Shown: in pieces, positions 46,197 to 54,385 of the stretch
Numbering within the stretch: position 1 is the stretch's first letter
How the letters are laid out: every line of letters starts with the position of its first letter
Source: Nitrospira sp.
GTDB lineage: Bacteria > Nitrospirota > Nitrospiria > Nitrospirales > Nitrospiraceae
Direction: 5' to 3'
DNA length: 64,000 bases
Assembly (NCBI GenBank): GCA_030653545.1
Contig: JAURZE010000026.1
Location: 248,001 to 312,000, forward strand
Notes under the pieces: generated by a model
Seen by the model: the letters and a program-made list of their open reading frames with translations, nothing else
The model's database searches: none
Told to the model about the DNA's origin: nothing
Program-made: the position numbers and the translations under genes

Positions 46197-46826
46197 TTAG
46201 GGAGCGGGTGGGGCGACTGAAGGTCCTGCCTGAGGCAGGGTCGTGCCGACGGGGTTCTGAGGGGACATCGGAGCCATTCCCGAGAAAGCCCCCTGCTGCC
46301 CGGCTGATCCTGGTCCCGGGGCCCCCATCCCAGTCATCCCCATCAATATCATAGACGGATTCGGATGCTGAAACACCCAGTCATAATATGATTTGCGCCC
46401 GTCAAAATGCCTGACCGCAGGAGGAAAGTTGTGTTGCCAGATCGGCAGGCTCTTGCTCTTGCTCCTCACTCCCATGATTCCACCGGTCGGGGCACGAACC
46501 AGCTCCCAGTCGCCATGCCCCACAGGATCTCCATAGACCTTGCGCAGAAACGGCTTGGGCAATCGGGTGAGCTCGGCCAGTGTTTGCGGATACACTTCTC
46601 CCGGAACCACTCGTCCCGCTTTCATGCTGGCCGAATAGAACGCCAACGCGTTCTGAATCTCAATGCCTTTAGAAATGAGATCCGCCTCCAGCTCGCGCTG
46701 TATCATGACTTTCCACTGCCGTGCCGCCACGGTCATCCCGAGGCCGATGAGCACGATGGCAAACATCAAGACGACATAGGAAAATCCACGCTCAGATCCT
46801 CTGCCATTGAAGACAAACCCTCGCAT
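46197..46826 (-). CDS. Pseudopilin-like protein, minor type, lacking Glu5
   Basis: The 209-residue protein has a prepilin-type N-terminus (GSERG then FSYVVLMFAIVLIGLGM), a long helix and a globular part, ending in a Pro/Gly-rich tail. The position normally held by Glu5 of the mature pilin is a Val here, a change also known from minor pseudopilins such as GspK that cap the fibre tip. It is the last gene of the pilus cluster. Confidence 0.72.
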   Translation of the reverse strand: MRGFVFNGRGSERGFSYVVLMFAIVLIGLGMTVAARQWKVMIQRELEADLISKGIEIQNALAFYSASMKAGRVVPGEVYPQTLAELTRLPKPFLRKVYGDPVGHGDWELVRAPTGGIMGVRSKSKSLPIWQHNFPPAVRHFDGRKSYYDWVFQHPNPSMILMGMTGMGAPGPGSAGQQGAFSGMAPMSPQNPVGTTLPQAGPSVAPPAP

Positions 46827-46829
46827 GGG

Positions 46830-47420
46830 CTATGGCTGCGGTTGTTCCGCATCCTCCGTGAGGGGAACCTTGTGGTCGACCCGCGCCTGAGTATCTCGAA
46901 GCGTCACGCTGTCCGGAGTGATGGCTTTCACCTCAAGATGCCGCTCCAAACGCTGGCCGACCCGGCCGATCATCACCTCTTCATTCTTGCTCAGCACGGC
47001 CGTATTGCCGGTGCCCTTGGCCGACTCACCCATCCGGACAAATCCCAAATACCGATATTGATCCAATTCTAAGGACGCCGCCTGCTGCTGCAATGCCTGT
47101 TCAGAAACTTGAGTCGACTGACCGCCTTCCGATCCGTCACCGGCCGCGGACATCGTTCCATCTAAACCAGACGCCGCAAAGATATTTCGAGGTGCGGTAA
47201 ACGTCGCCTCGCGCTGGGTTCGTGCGGACGCCAACTGCTCGAGATGGACACGCAATCCACCGGTTCGGGAAAGCGGACGCGCGAGCGACGAGGCCGGGCC
47301 AGAGGTATTGGCCAATGGCATGCGAACCGGATCGGGCAACGCACCCCACTGCCAATAGGCCACTCCACCCCAGAGCGCGACCAGTCCGATTGCGATGAGC
47401 GCTTTCCGCTTGGCATCCAT
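46830..47420 (-). CDS. PilP/GspC-like inner-membrane alignment protein
   Basis: The 196-residue protein has one N-terminal membrane helix (RKALIAIGLVALWGGVAYW), an extended polar linker and a C-terminal beta-rich domain (YRYLGFVRMGESAK, EVMIGRVGQRLERHLEVKAI) like the secretin-contacting HR domain of GspC or PilP. It lies between the PilO-like gene and a pseudopilin gene, so it should connect the inner-membrane platform to the secretin. Confidence 0.72.
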   Translation of the reverse strand: MDAKRKALIAIGLVALWGGVAYWQWGALPDPVRMPLANTSGPASSLARPLSRTGGLRVHLEQLASARTQREATFTAPRNIFAASGLDGTMSAAGDGSEGGQSTQVSEQALQQQAASLELDQYRYLGFVRMGESAKGTGNTAVLSKNEEVMIGRVGQRLERHLEVKAITPDSVTLRDTQARVDHKVPLTEDAEQPQP

Positions 47421-47990
47421 CTATTGCTGTCCGCCCAATGTAGATTTCACTGATTCTCCGCGCAGATAGGTCACAATCTTAATGTTAAAGGTTAACTGTT
47501 GATCGCGCGGACTAGAAGAACCGGCAAGTTCCAGGTCTTCTATAAACAGCAGCTCCTCCGCCGTTTCAAGGTCATAGATAAACCGTCTCAGATCCTCATA
47601 CCGCCCGGTCATGGAACCCTGGAGCACCCCTTTGCTCGTGTTCGCTACAGTCGTCGCCTCCGTCTTGTAGGACAGCGCCGGCAGCGTCACATGGTCACGT
47701 TTGGCCTCTTCGGATATCCCCAAGGCCAGCGGAGCAAAGTCACGCTCGACCGGCAGGACCGCCCACACCTGACTCACATCCTTTCGCGCCTTCCTGGCTT
47801 CCCGATGCTGAGCCAAAACCTGGCGCGCAGACACCCACTCTTTTTCGATTTGGACCCGATCGCCTTCGACTCCCCGAACGCCAAACGCATTGACCGCCAT
47901 CAGCCCCGCCAGCAACAACGCCGCCAGCCCAACCCACGGCAACAGCGGGGCATAGGGTTCGGACAACATGCGCTGCAGCCGATCAGTCAC
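47421..47990 (-). CDS. PilO-like assembly protein
   Basis: The 189-residue protein has a single N-terminal helix (LPWVGLAALLLAGLMAVNAF), a coiled-coil stretch to about residue 75 and a ferredoxin-like C-terminal domain (GRYEDLRRFIYDLETAEELLF, then ELAGSSSPRDQQLTFNIKI). This matches PilO/GspM. It would pair with the PilN-like protein in the inner-membrane alignment complex. Confidence 0.78.
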   Translation of the reverse strand: MTDRLQRMLSEPYAPLLPWVGLAALLLAGLMAVNAFGVRGVEGDRVQIEKEWVSARQVLAQHREARKARKDVSQVWAVLPVERDFAPLALGISEEAKRDHVTLPALSYKTEATTVANTSKGVLQGSMTGRYEDLRRFIYDLETAEELLFIEDLELAGSSSPRDQQLTFNIKIVTYLRGESVKSTLGGQQ

Positions 47991-48614
47991 TTACACGCCC
48001 TCCCGCCGATAGCGCACAGTCACATCGAACTCCACCAAACCACTCGGCCCGACTCGATGCTGAGCTAGCACCGGGTCTTTGAATTTGGGATGGTCTTGCA
48101 ACCCCACGGTAAATGCCGTGAGATCTTCCAAACTCGTCGCCGAGCCGGTCAAATGCACGAGAGACCCTCCGGACTCCAACCGGACACTGGTGAGCGCCAA
48201 CCGTGGCGGAATCGCTTGCTCCAACCCCGCCAAAAACGCCGTCCAAGAAAAGGTCCGCTTCTCAAGCAGCTGATTGGCCAATGCGACTTCTGCAGGCAAC
48301 TGCTGCAGCGCCCGCTCGGATAGATCGATCCCTTCTTGAGTCGCCTCGGCCATAAGCTGCTGATCCTGCTGCCGAACATGCTCCAGCTCTACGCTCATTT
48401 GCCGAACATCTTGGTACCCGAGGACCGTCCGGGCGATACTCCACACAATCGCCACACAGAACGCCAAACAACCGGCCATCAGCCCAAGCTGGAGCGGAAG
48501 CAGATACCATCGAAATCGAGTGGCGAGAGAAATCTGAAAATATCGACGAAAGCCCATGACACGCGCAACGCGATCGGCGACGCGGCTCACGCCGTCTCGA
48601 AGGGCCGCCATCAT
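47991..48614 (-). CDS. PilN-like assembly protein
   Basis: The start at 48614 overlaps the PilM-like stop by 4 nt, better than the longer frame to 48677. The ~207-residue protein has one membrane helix (QLGLMAGCLAFCVAIVWSIA), a coiled coil and a small C-terminal domain (TFSWTAFLAGLEQAIPPRLA; HLTGSATSLEDLTAFTVGLQ). It is the PilN/GspL-periplasmic counterpart and binds PilM through its short cytoplasmic N-terminus in related systems. Confidence 0.8.
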   Translation of the reverse strand: MMAALRDGVSRVADRVARVMGFRRYFQISLATRFRWYLLPLQLGLMAGCLAFCVAIVWSIARTVLGYQDVRQMSVELEHVRQQDQQLMAEATQEGIDLSERALQQLPAEVALANQLLEKRTFSWTAFLAGLEQAIPPRLALTSVRLESGGSLVHLTGSATSLEDLTAFTVGLQDHPKFKDPVLAQHRVGPSGLVEFDVTVRYRREGV

Positions 48615-49600
48615 GACAATACTCCCGCCAGCGCGGCCAGGGAATCTACGCCTTGACGATGGTCCCCGCTCCCCCATCCACGCGATTCAATATCTTCCCA
48701 GCCCAGGGACTCAACGGACAGCGCCAGATGCTCTTCGAGTTTTTCATGCAAGGGCACCATATCATCGGCACACAGCACGGCACGCTTCACCGACACTCCC
48801 GAATGGCGCTGCTGGCACATTTCCACCGAAGCGGCACATTCTTCCGCGATCTTCTGCAATCCGGCATCGGTGCCGCTCAGGGCATCAGCGGTCAATAACT
48901 TGCAGCGATAGAACAGCAGGCGACCCTGCTGAAACACCATAGCCGTCAACGCTCGATCCAGCAGGCTGATCCACAGAAGATCATCGCCTTCCCATCCGCT
49001 CCGCCCGGCCATCTTGACCCATAGATCAAAGAGACGCAGGCTCGTGAGCCCCACATCCCGTGGGACCAAACCGACGCTTTCGCACACTGACTCATACTGA
49101 CGCAAGACGGATTGATGGACCGCCACGGCCAGGACAGACTGCGCCGAGCCAGTGGCACGTGGGGGTCCGCTAAATACTTGAGAAACCATCGTCGTTCCGG
49201 TGAGTGGGAACAGCTGTTCTTGCCCGAATCGCCAGCGAATCAACGCGTCGCGCTCATCCGCTCGAGCAGGCAGTTGGTCCAGATGCAACACCACGGCCCG
49301 CACCGCCGCATCCGGAAGCAATAGGGTCACTGGGCGAGGGCAGTTGGCCATCACCGCATGCCCTAGAATCCGAACGTCATGAGGAGGACCGACCAAGGCG
49401 TGAATTTTCGCTTCCACGACAGTCAGCTGAGCGAGATTCGGTTCAGCCGGCGAGGGTTTGACCGCTCCATCAGGAAGCGGGGATGTCACGCACCGATGGC
49501 CACTCCTGCCACGCCAATCCGGCTGCGCCTCCGCCCATGCCACAGACTCCACACCGATCTTGAGACACTGTCGCGGCCGACCGCTCATCCATCCCCACAT
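48611..49600 (-). CDS. PilM-like actin-fold protein
   Basis: The 329-residue cytoplasmic protein has the diverged PilM/GspL layout: N-terminal LKIGVESVAWAEA, a middle segment with SVLAVAVHQSVLRQYESVCE, and a WISLLDRALTAMVFQQGRLLFYR strand pair. ATP-binding motifs are weak compared with canonical PilM. It is between the GspE-type ATPase gene and the PilN-like gene, as in pilus operons. Confidence 0.78.
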   Translation of the reverse strand: MWGWMSGRPRQCLKIGVESVAWAEAQPDWRGRSGHRCVTSPLPDGAVKPSPAEPNLAQLTVVEAKIHALVGPPHDVRILGHAVMANCPRPVTLLLPDAAVRAVVLHLDQLPARADERDALIRWRFGQEQLFPLTGTTMVSQVFSGPPRATGSAQSVLAVAVHQSVLRQYESVCESVGLVPRDVGLTSLRLFDLWVKMAGRSGWEGDDLLWISLLDRALTAMVFQQGRLLFYRCKLLTADALSGTDAGLQKIAEECAASVEMCQQRHSGVSVKRAVLCADDMVPLHEKLEEHLALSVESLGWEDIESRGWGSGDHRQGVDSLAALAGVLS

Positions 49601-49603
49601 CCC

Positions 49604-51355
49604 TCACCCCTCCTCGCTGAAGGTCACACGATTGATCTCACGCAGCGAGGTCTCTCCCTGCAATACTTTCTTGATCGCGGATTGACGCAGTGTAATCATC
49701 CCGTCCGTCACGGCACGATACCGGATTTCAGACAAAGGCCGCTCAGCCAAAATCATTTCCTTGATCTCATCCGTCAGATCCAGAAATTCCGTAATACACT
49801 TCCGCCCGCGATACCCGGTCCCCATGCAATTCGAGCAACCCTTTCCCTGATAGAAAGGGGTATCTTTATATTGTTCATAGTCGAGGCCTGAATCCTCCAA
49901 AAGCGATTGTTCAGCCACAACCGGCACCCGGCACGAGGGACAGAGGATCCGCACCAGCCGTTGGGCCAGCACGCAATTCAACGCCGCGAGAAAATTGTAG
50001 GCATCGATGCCCATGGAGGCAAATCGGCCGATGACATCGAATACATTGTTCGCATGGACCGTCGTCAGCACCAAATGTCCGGTCAGCGCCGACTGAATCG
50101 CGATCTGCGCGGTCTCCGCATCACGAATTTCTCCGACCATGATCTTGTCCGGGTCATGACGCAGGATGGATCGGAGCCCTCGCGCGAACGTCAGCCCTTT
50201 CTTTTCATTGACCGGAATTTGCACGACCCCAGCCAGCTGATACTCGACAGGATCTTCAATGGTAATCAGCTTATCTTCCGCCGTATTCATTTCTGAAATC
50301 GCGGCATACAATGTCGTCGTTTTCCCGCTTCCGGTTGGCCCGGTCACCAAGACCATCCCGTAGGGCCTGACGATCGCCCGACGAAACCGCTTCAGATCTT
50401 CAGGATTGAAACCCAACCGCTCCAGGCGAAGGGCCGAGACTCCGGTGGTAATCGCCTCCCGGTCCAAGATGCGGACGACGACGGACTCACCGAATACGCT
50501 GGGGAGAATAGACACGCGAAAATCGACGGTCTTCCGATCCAACCGCATACGAAAACTGCCGTCCTGCGGCACACGCCGCTCCGCGATATCCAGTTCCGAC
50601 ATAACCTTCAGCCGGGACACCAAGGGTGCATGCAGGCGGACGTCCAAGGGCTCCATGGCCGGAACGAGAATGCCGTCCACGCGCAATTTGACCTTCGTCG
50701 CTCGATCCGATGCTTCGATGTGAATATCGCTCGCGCGACGCTGCATCGCGCTGAGCAGGATCGAGTCCAACAATTTCACGGCCGGGCTTTGATCCTCGGC
50801 CACATGATTGACGGTGAGCACTTCTTCCCCGCGGTCGTCCTCCTTGACCAGAACGGACCGGTATTCCGCTTCTAATTCTCGCAACGCCTGGCTCGAACCT
50901 TCACTTCGCTCAAGCGCGGAGAGAATCGCGCTCCGCGAACTCACCACACGCGCGAGGGGCTTGCCGATCAGCAATTCCAGCTCATCAAATCCCAGTACAT
51001 TCTGCGGATCCGCAATGGCAATGGTCAGAACACCTGCCCGCTCCCCCATCGGCACAAACGGATGGCGCTGCATGAGCTTCACGGAGATGGATTCATAGAA
51101 CTGCGGATCGACGCGATAATCGGTGAGCGGTTCGTAGGGAAGTCCGTACTGCTCGGCCAGAGCCTTGGCCAGCTGCTCTTCCGACAGCACTCCTTCGCTC
51201 ACCAGCGTTTGACCGAGCGCCAGGGACACTCCACCTAAGCGGCGAAGCGCCTGCTCAATCGGCTCACGAGCAAGGCCATGGCGAACCAAGACCTCCAACA
51301 ACGTGGGACGGGCCACACTACGAGCCACTACACACCTCACCCCTCCGGACACCAT
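49604..51355 (-). CDS. GspE/PilB-type assembly ATPase
   Basis: The 583-residue protein has an N-terminal MshEN/GspE-N domain (LGQTLVSEGVLSEEQLAKAL), a Walker A LVTGPTGSGKTTTLYAAI, Walker B-type DKIMVGEIRDAETAQIA and the tetra-Cys zinc motif (CPSCR then CSNCMG). It powers pseudopilin assembly from the cytoplasm. No PilT-type retraction ATPase is in the cluster. Confidence 0.95.
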   Translation of the reverse strand: MVSGGVRCVVARSVARPTLLEVLVRHGLAREPIEQALRRLGGVSLALGQTLVSEGVLSEEQLAKALAEQYGLPYEPLTDYRVDPQFYESISVKLMQRHPFVPMGERAGVLTIAIADPQNVLGFDELELLIGKPLARVVSSRSAILSALERSEGSSQALRELEAEYRSVLVKEDDRGEEVLTVNHVAEDQSPAVKLLDSILLSAMQRRASDIHIEASDRATKVKLRVDGILVPAMEPLDVRLHAPLVSRLKVMSELDIAERRVPQDGSFRMRLDRKTVDFRVSILPSVFGESVVVRILDREAITTGVSALRLERLGFNPEDLKRFRRAIVRPYGMVLVTGPTGSGKTTTLYAAISEMNTAEDKLITIEDPVEYQLAGVVQIPVNEKKGLTFARGLRSILRHDPDKIMVGEIRDAETAQIAIQSALTGHLVLTTVHANNVFDVIGRFASMGIDAYNFLAALNCVLAQRLVRILCPSCRVPVVAEQSLLEDSGLDYEQYKDTPFYQGKGCSNCMGTGYRGRKCITEFLDLTDEIKEMILAERPLSEIRYRAVTDGMITLRQSAIKKVLQGETSLREINRVTFSEEG

Positions 51356-51389
51356 TCTCCGCGCCTATAGAAACGACCTTCATGATGCC

Positions 51390-52604
51390 CTATCCAATCG
51401 TGCCGGCCATCTGAAACACCGGCAGGTACATAACAATGACGATCGCTCCGACGAGGACTCCCATCACCAGCAACAAAACCGGCTCAATCCACGTGGTCAA
51501 TTGAGACAACCGTGTATCGAGATCCGCCTCGTAAAAGTCTCCGACATCTCGCAACATACTTTCCAACGAACCGGTCTCCTCACCGACCGACACCATCTCG
51601 ATCGCCAGCTTCGGCAAGATGTGCGGACGCTCGAGCGCAGTCGCCAGCGTGGCCCCTTCACGAATCTCGCTTTCCGCCTCATCCAAACCGGCCTGCACCC
51701 AGCGATTGGAGACCGCGCCGCGCGCGATGTGCAACGCCTCCACCAGAGGCGTGCCTCCGGCCAGAATGGTCCCCAGGGTTCTGGTCAGCTGCACCGTGTG
51801 ATGCTTCACCATAATCGGCCCGATCAATGGGAGCGCGAGCAAAACGCGGTCAATCGTGAATCGCCCGGTCGGAGTCGTATAGTAGGCCCGCAAGGCCAGC
51901 CCGCCTACACCAACCAGCAGCAACCCCGGGATTACTTGCGCCTCGCTATGCTGCACGATATCCATCAGCAATTGAGTCGCCCAGGGGAGGGTCTTTGCAT
52001 TCTCCCCATACACTGACACGAAAGTCGGCATCACATAGGTGAGCAAGAAGGCAATGACGCCCACTCCAATCAACACCAAAAACAGCGGATACGAGAGGGC
52101 TTTCGTCACTTTTTGCCGCAGCGCCATCATCAGCTTGAGGTAGCCGATGTATCGCTGCAGAACCTCGGGAAGATTACCCGATTGCTCTCCCGCCTTAACC
52201 GTCGCGATATACAACTCAGGGAAATAGGCTGGATGTTTGGCCAATGCGTCGGACGACGCCGTCCCTCCTCGAATATCCTGCCGCACATCCCGCAACGCCT
52301 GCTGAAACCCCGTGTGTTGAGCCCGCTCGATAAGCAACTCCCACACTCGCAACACCGGCAATCCCGACTTCACCAGCGCCAGAAACTCCTGGTTGAAAAT
52401 CAGAAACTCTCCGAGAGGAAGCTTTCCCCAGGACCGACTCGGGGCAGAATGGCCCGAAGCCACACCGCTTCGCTGATGGAGTGTGAAGACCAAGAGGCCT
52501 TGAGACTCGAGCTTTCCACGCACCGCGGCTTCTTCGGCCCCTTCGATCTGCCCGTCAACGATCGAGCCGTCAGACCGGGCAACTCTGTAGGTGAAGATGG
52601 CCAT
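51390..52604 (-). CDS. GspF/PilC-type inner-membrane platform protein
   Basis: The 404-residue protein has the duplicated T2SSF domain with three membrane helices: after a FRVARSDG-like N-terminal region, first domain around LGEFLIFNQEFLALVKSGLP, then helices (PLFLVLIGVGVIAFLLTYVM) and the second domain EMVSVGEETGSLESMLRDVG. It couples the ATPase to pseudopilin insertion. Gene order next to the ATPase supports the call. Confidence 0.95.
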   Translation of the reverse strand: MAIFTYRVARSDGSIVDGQIEGAEEAAVRGKLESQGLLVFTLHQRSGVASGHSAPSRSWGKLPLGEFLIFNQEFLALVKSGLPVLRVWELLIERAQHTGFQQALRDVRQDIRGGTASSDALAKHPAYFPELYIATVKAGEQSGNLPEVLQRYIGYLKLMMALRQKVTKALSYPLFLVLIGVGVIAFLLTYVMPTFVSVYGENAKTLPWATQLLMDIVQHSEAQVIPGLLLVGVGGLALRAYYTTPTGRFTIDRVLLALPLIGPIMVKHHTVQLTRTLGTILAGGTPLVEALHIARGAVSNRWVQAGLDEAESEIREGATLATALERPHILPKLAIEMVSVGEETGSLESMLRDVGDFYEADLDTRLSQLTTWIEPVLLLVMGVLVGAIVIVMYLPVFQMAGTIG

Positions 52605-52642
52605 GAATAGGTACCTGCGTCCCCGGGAGATGGGGCGTCTGG

Positions 52643-53509
52643 TTACTCAGCCTTATCGAGTGGAGACGTCCCGGATGCGACACGGCTGGGGAGCCGAAGT
52701 GCTTGCCCAATGAGAATTCGATTATCGGCTAACTCATTCGCCGCCATGAGTTCCTGTACCGTGGTATGAAATCGCTGCGCAATGCTCCATAGAGTATCCC
52801 CCGGCTTCACCGAGAGACTGGCGGGATAGTCGGCCGCCGCCACAGAACGCTCTCCGCCATCAACGATCGCGTCGGATGGCAGCGCCTCAGCCGGAGCCAC
52901 CGCCACGCGCGTCTTCTCATCGCCATGATGGGATGAATCCATGTTGACAGGACGCACGGCAGGCGGGCGAGCGTTTGTCGAAGATAGATTGGCCGGTGCG
53001 GCACCGGCACCGGTTTCGCCTCCGCGTTCAAACTGCTTTCCCATCTTCGCCAGCTGTTTCTGGAGTTGTTTCAACTGGTTCTGGAGCGCCGTGCCGGCCT
53101 GCGAGACCCGTTGCCGCTCAGTCCGGGATGAAGACAGTTCTTCGCGCTGAAGGTCAATGATATGCCGCGCCTCCGTCAGCCGCCGCTCCGCCTCTCGAAT
53201 TCGCCCTTCCATCTGGGCGCGAGCAATTTGGGAATCCGCGAGCTCTTGCCGCCTGGACTCAAGCTCCGAGCGAAGCTCCCCAATCGTGCGCTGAGAATCA
53301 CGGAGCGAGGTCTTGAGCGTATCCACCGTCAGCTGAAGGTCCGATACCTCCTGCTCAACGATAGGTTCAAGCGGTCCACACCCGACAAGACCTGTCCCCC
53401 CGAGCAGAAACCAGATGGCCCATGCCCCCAGTCCTCTCCGCCACCTAAGACGAGGAACCCGGACAGGCGATTCATGAAGCAAGCATGTGCGCATAGACAG
53501 CATTACCAT
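52643..53509 (-). CDS. Coiled-coil lipoprotein with C-terminal LysM domain
   Basis: The 288-residue protein has an N-terminal signal ending in a lipobox LVGC near residue 44, a ~110-residue coiled coil (VSDLQLTVDTLKTSLRDSQ and on) and a C-terminal LysM domain (VKPGDTLWSIAQRFHTTVQE, ILIGQALRLPSR). It would link the outer membrane to peptidoglycan. It overlaps the pseudopilin gene by 7 bp, so it is part of the pilus cluster, possibly a secretin pilotin or anchor. Confidence 0.8.
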   Translation of the reverse strand: MVMLSMRTCLLHESPVRVPRLRWRRGLGAWAIWFLLGGTGLVGCGPLEPIVEQEVSDLQLTVDTLKTSLRDSQRTIGELRSELESRRQELADSQIARAQMEGRIREAERRLTEARHIIDLQREELSSSRTERQRVSQAGTALQNQLKQLQKQLAKMGKQFERGGETGAGAAPANLSSTNARPPAVRPVNMDSSHHGDEKTRVAVAPAEALPSDAIVDGGERSVAAADYPASLSVKPGDTLWSIAQRFHTTVQELMAANELADNRILIGQALRLPSRVASGTSPLDKAE

Positions 53510-53904
53510 TGATTGTAGGCGGTCCCGGTTGTTCCGACAAGATCAGACCCGGAGTAGACATCAAAGATGCCACCCTCCGTAGGCTCAATGATCTCCTGCC
53601 ACGTCGTGGAAGAACTCGTAAACGGGTCCTTGGGAATCGACCGCAGATATCCGGCCACCACAAGCCCTTCCAGACTGGTTGGATATTTCCCATGGTCGGC
53701 CCGATGGTGATCCAAGAGTTCCCGCATCGTAAACAGATCCTGCCGCAACACGGTCTCCCTCGCCTTGATTAGCGAAGACTGATACGACGGCACCGCAAGC
53801 GTGGCTAATATTCCGATAATCGAAATCACGATCATCAACTCAATAAGGGTAAAACCCTTTGCGTTGAGTGCGCCACGTCTACCAATCTCGATACTTCGTT
53901 CCAT
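53503..53904 (-). CDS. GspG-like major pseudopilin
   Basis: The 133-residue protein carries a class III signal (KG/FTLIELMIVISIIGILATL) with Glu5, a long helix and a C-terminal GspG-type globular domain (GKYPTSLEGLVVAGYLRSIPKDPFT). It fits the major subunit of a type II-like pseudopilus. It overlaps the next upstream pseudopilin gene by 26 bp. Confidence 0.88.
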   Translation of the reverse strand: MERSIEIGRRGALNAKGFTLIELMIVISIIGILATLAVPSYQSSLIKARETVLRQDLFTMRELLDHHRADHGKYPTSLEGLVVAGYLRSIPKDPFTSSSTTWQEIIEPTEGGIFDVYSGSDLVGTTGTAYNQW

Positions 53905-54385
53905 CCAGCGCTACGGCCTCACTTTGGGTGACCACGTCATAGACATCCTCCCCGCACCAACTCGACGGCTTCGGACTGTCTTTGTAGCAACGGAGTATCC
54001 AGTCGTTCTTCCCGGTAAGCGGGTCGACGGGCAGTCCTCGAAGGTACCGCCGCATCGTCGTTCCGCGAACCGTCGCTTCCTCCCCGGTCAATTTGACCCC
54101 GAGAAGCGCATCCAACGTCTTGGGATACCCGTAGATGCTGGTCACATCTTTACAGGTCAGCTTGTTCTTCAGGCAAACAGGCCCAAGCAGCGCATCGCCA
54201 TCCCGATTCCATTCCAACTTAAAGGTATCAATGGCCGCTCGGATGGTCCGCAACTGCTGGCGCAATTCGATTTCCTGCCGCCGTTGCGTCGTGACCTTGC
54301 TCAAAGGCATCGCGATTGAGGCGAGAATCACGACGATCGTCATGGTGACAAGAAGCTCAAGAAGCGTGACCCCAGACTCTTTCAC
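53879..54385 (-). CDS. Pseudopilin (GspG/H-like)
   Basis: The 168-residue protein has a class III signal (SG/VTLLELLVTMTIVVILASIA) with the Glu5 and a globular part with four Cys (CLKNKLTC, then LRCYKDSPKPSSWCGED) that could form disulfides. The Met1-Lys-Glu-Ser leader is very short. It starts within 4 nt of the secretin end. Confidence 0.86.
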   Translation of the reverse strand: MKESGVTLLELLVTMTIVVILASIAMPLSKVTTQRRQEIELRQQLRTIRAAIDTFKLEWNRDGDALLGPVCLKNKLTCKDVTSIYGYPKTLDALLGVKLTGEEATVRGTTMRRYLRGLPVDPLTGKNDWILRCYKDSPKPSSWCGEDVYDVVTQSEAVALDGTKYRDW

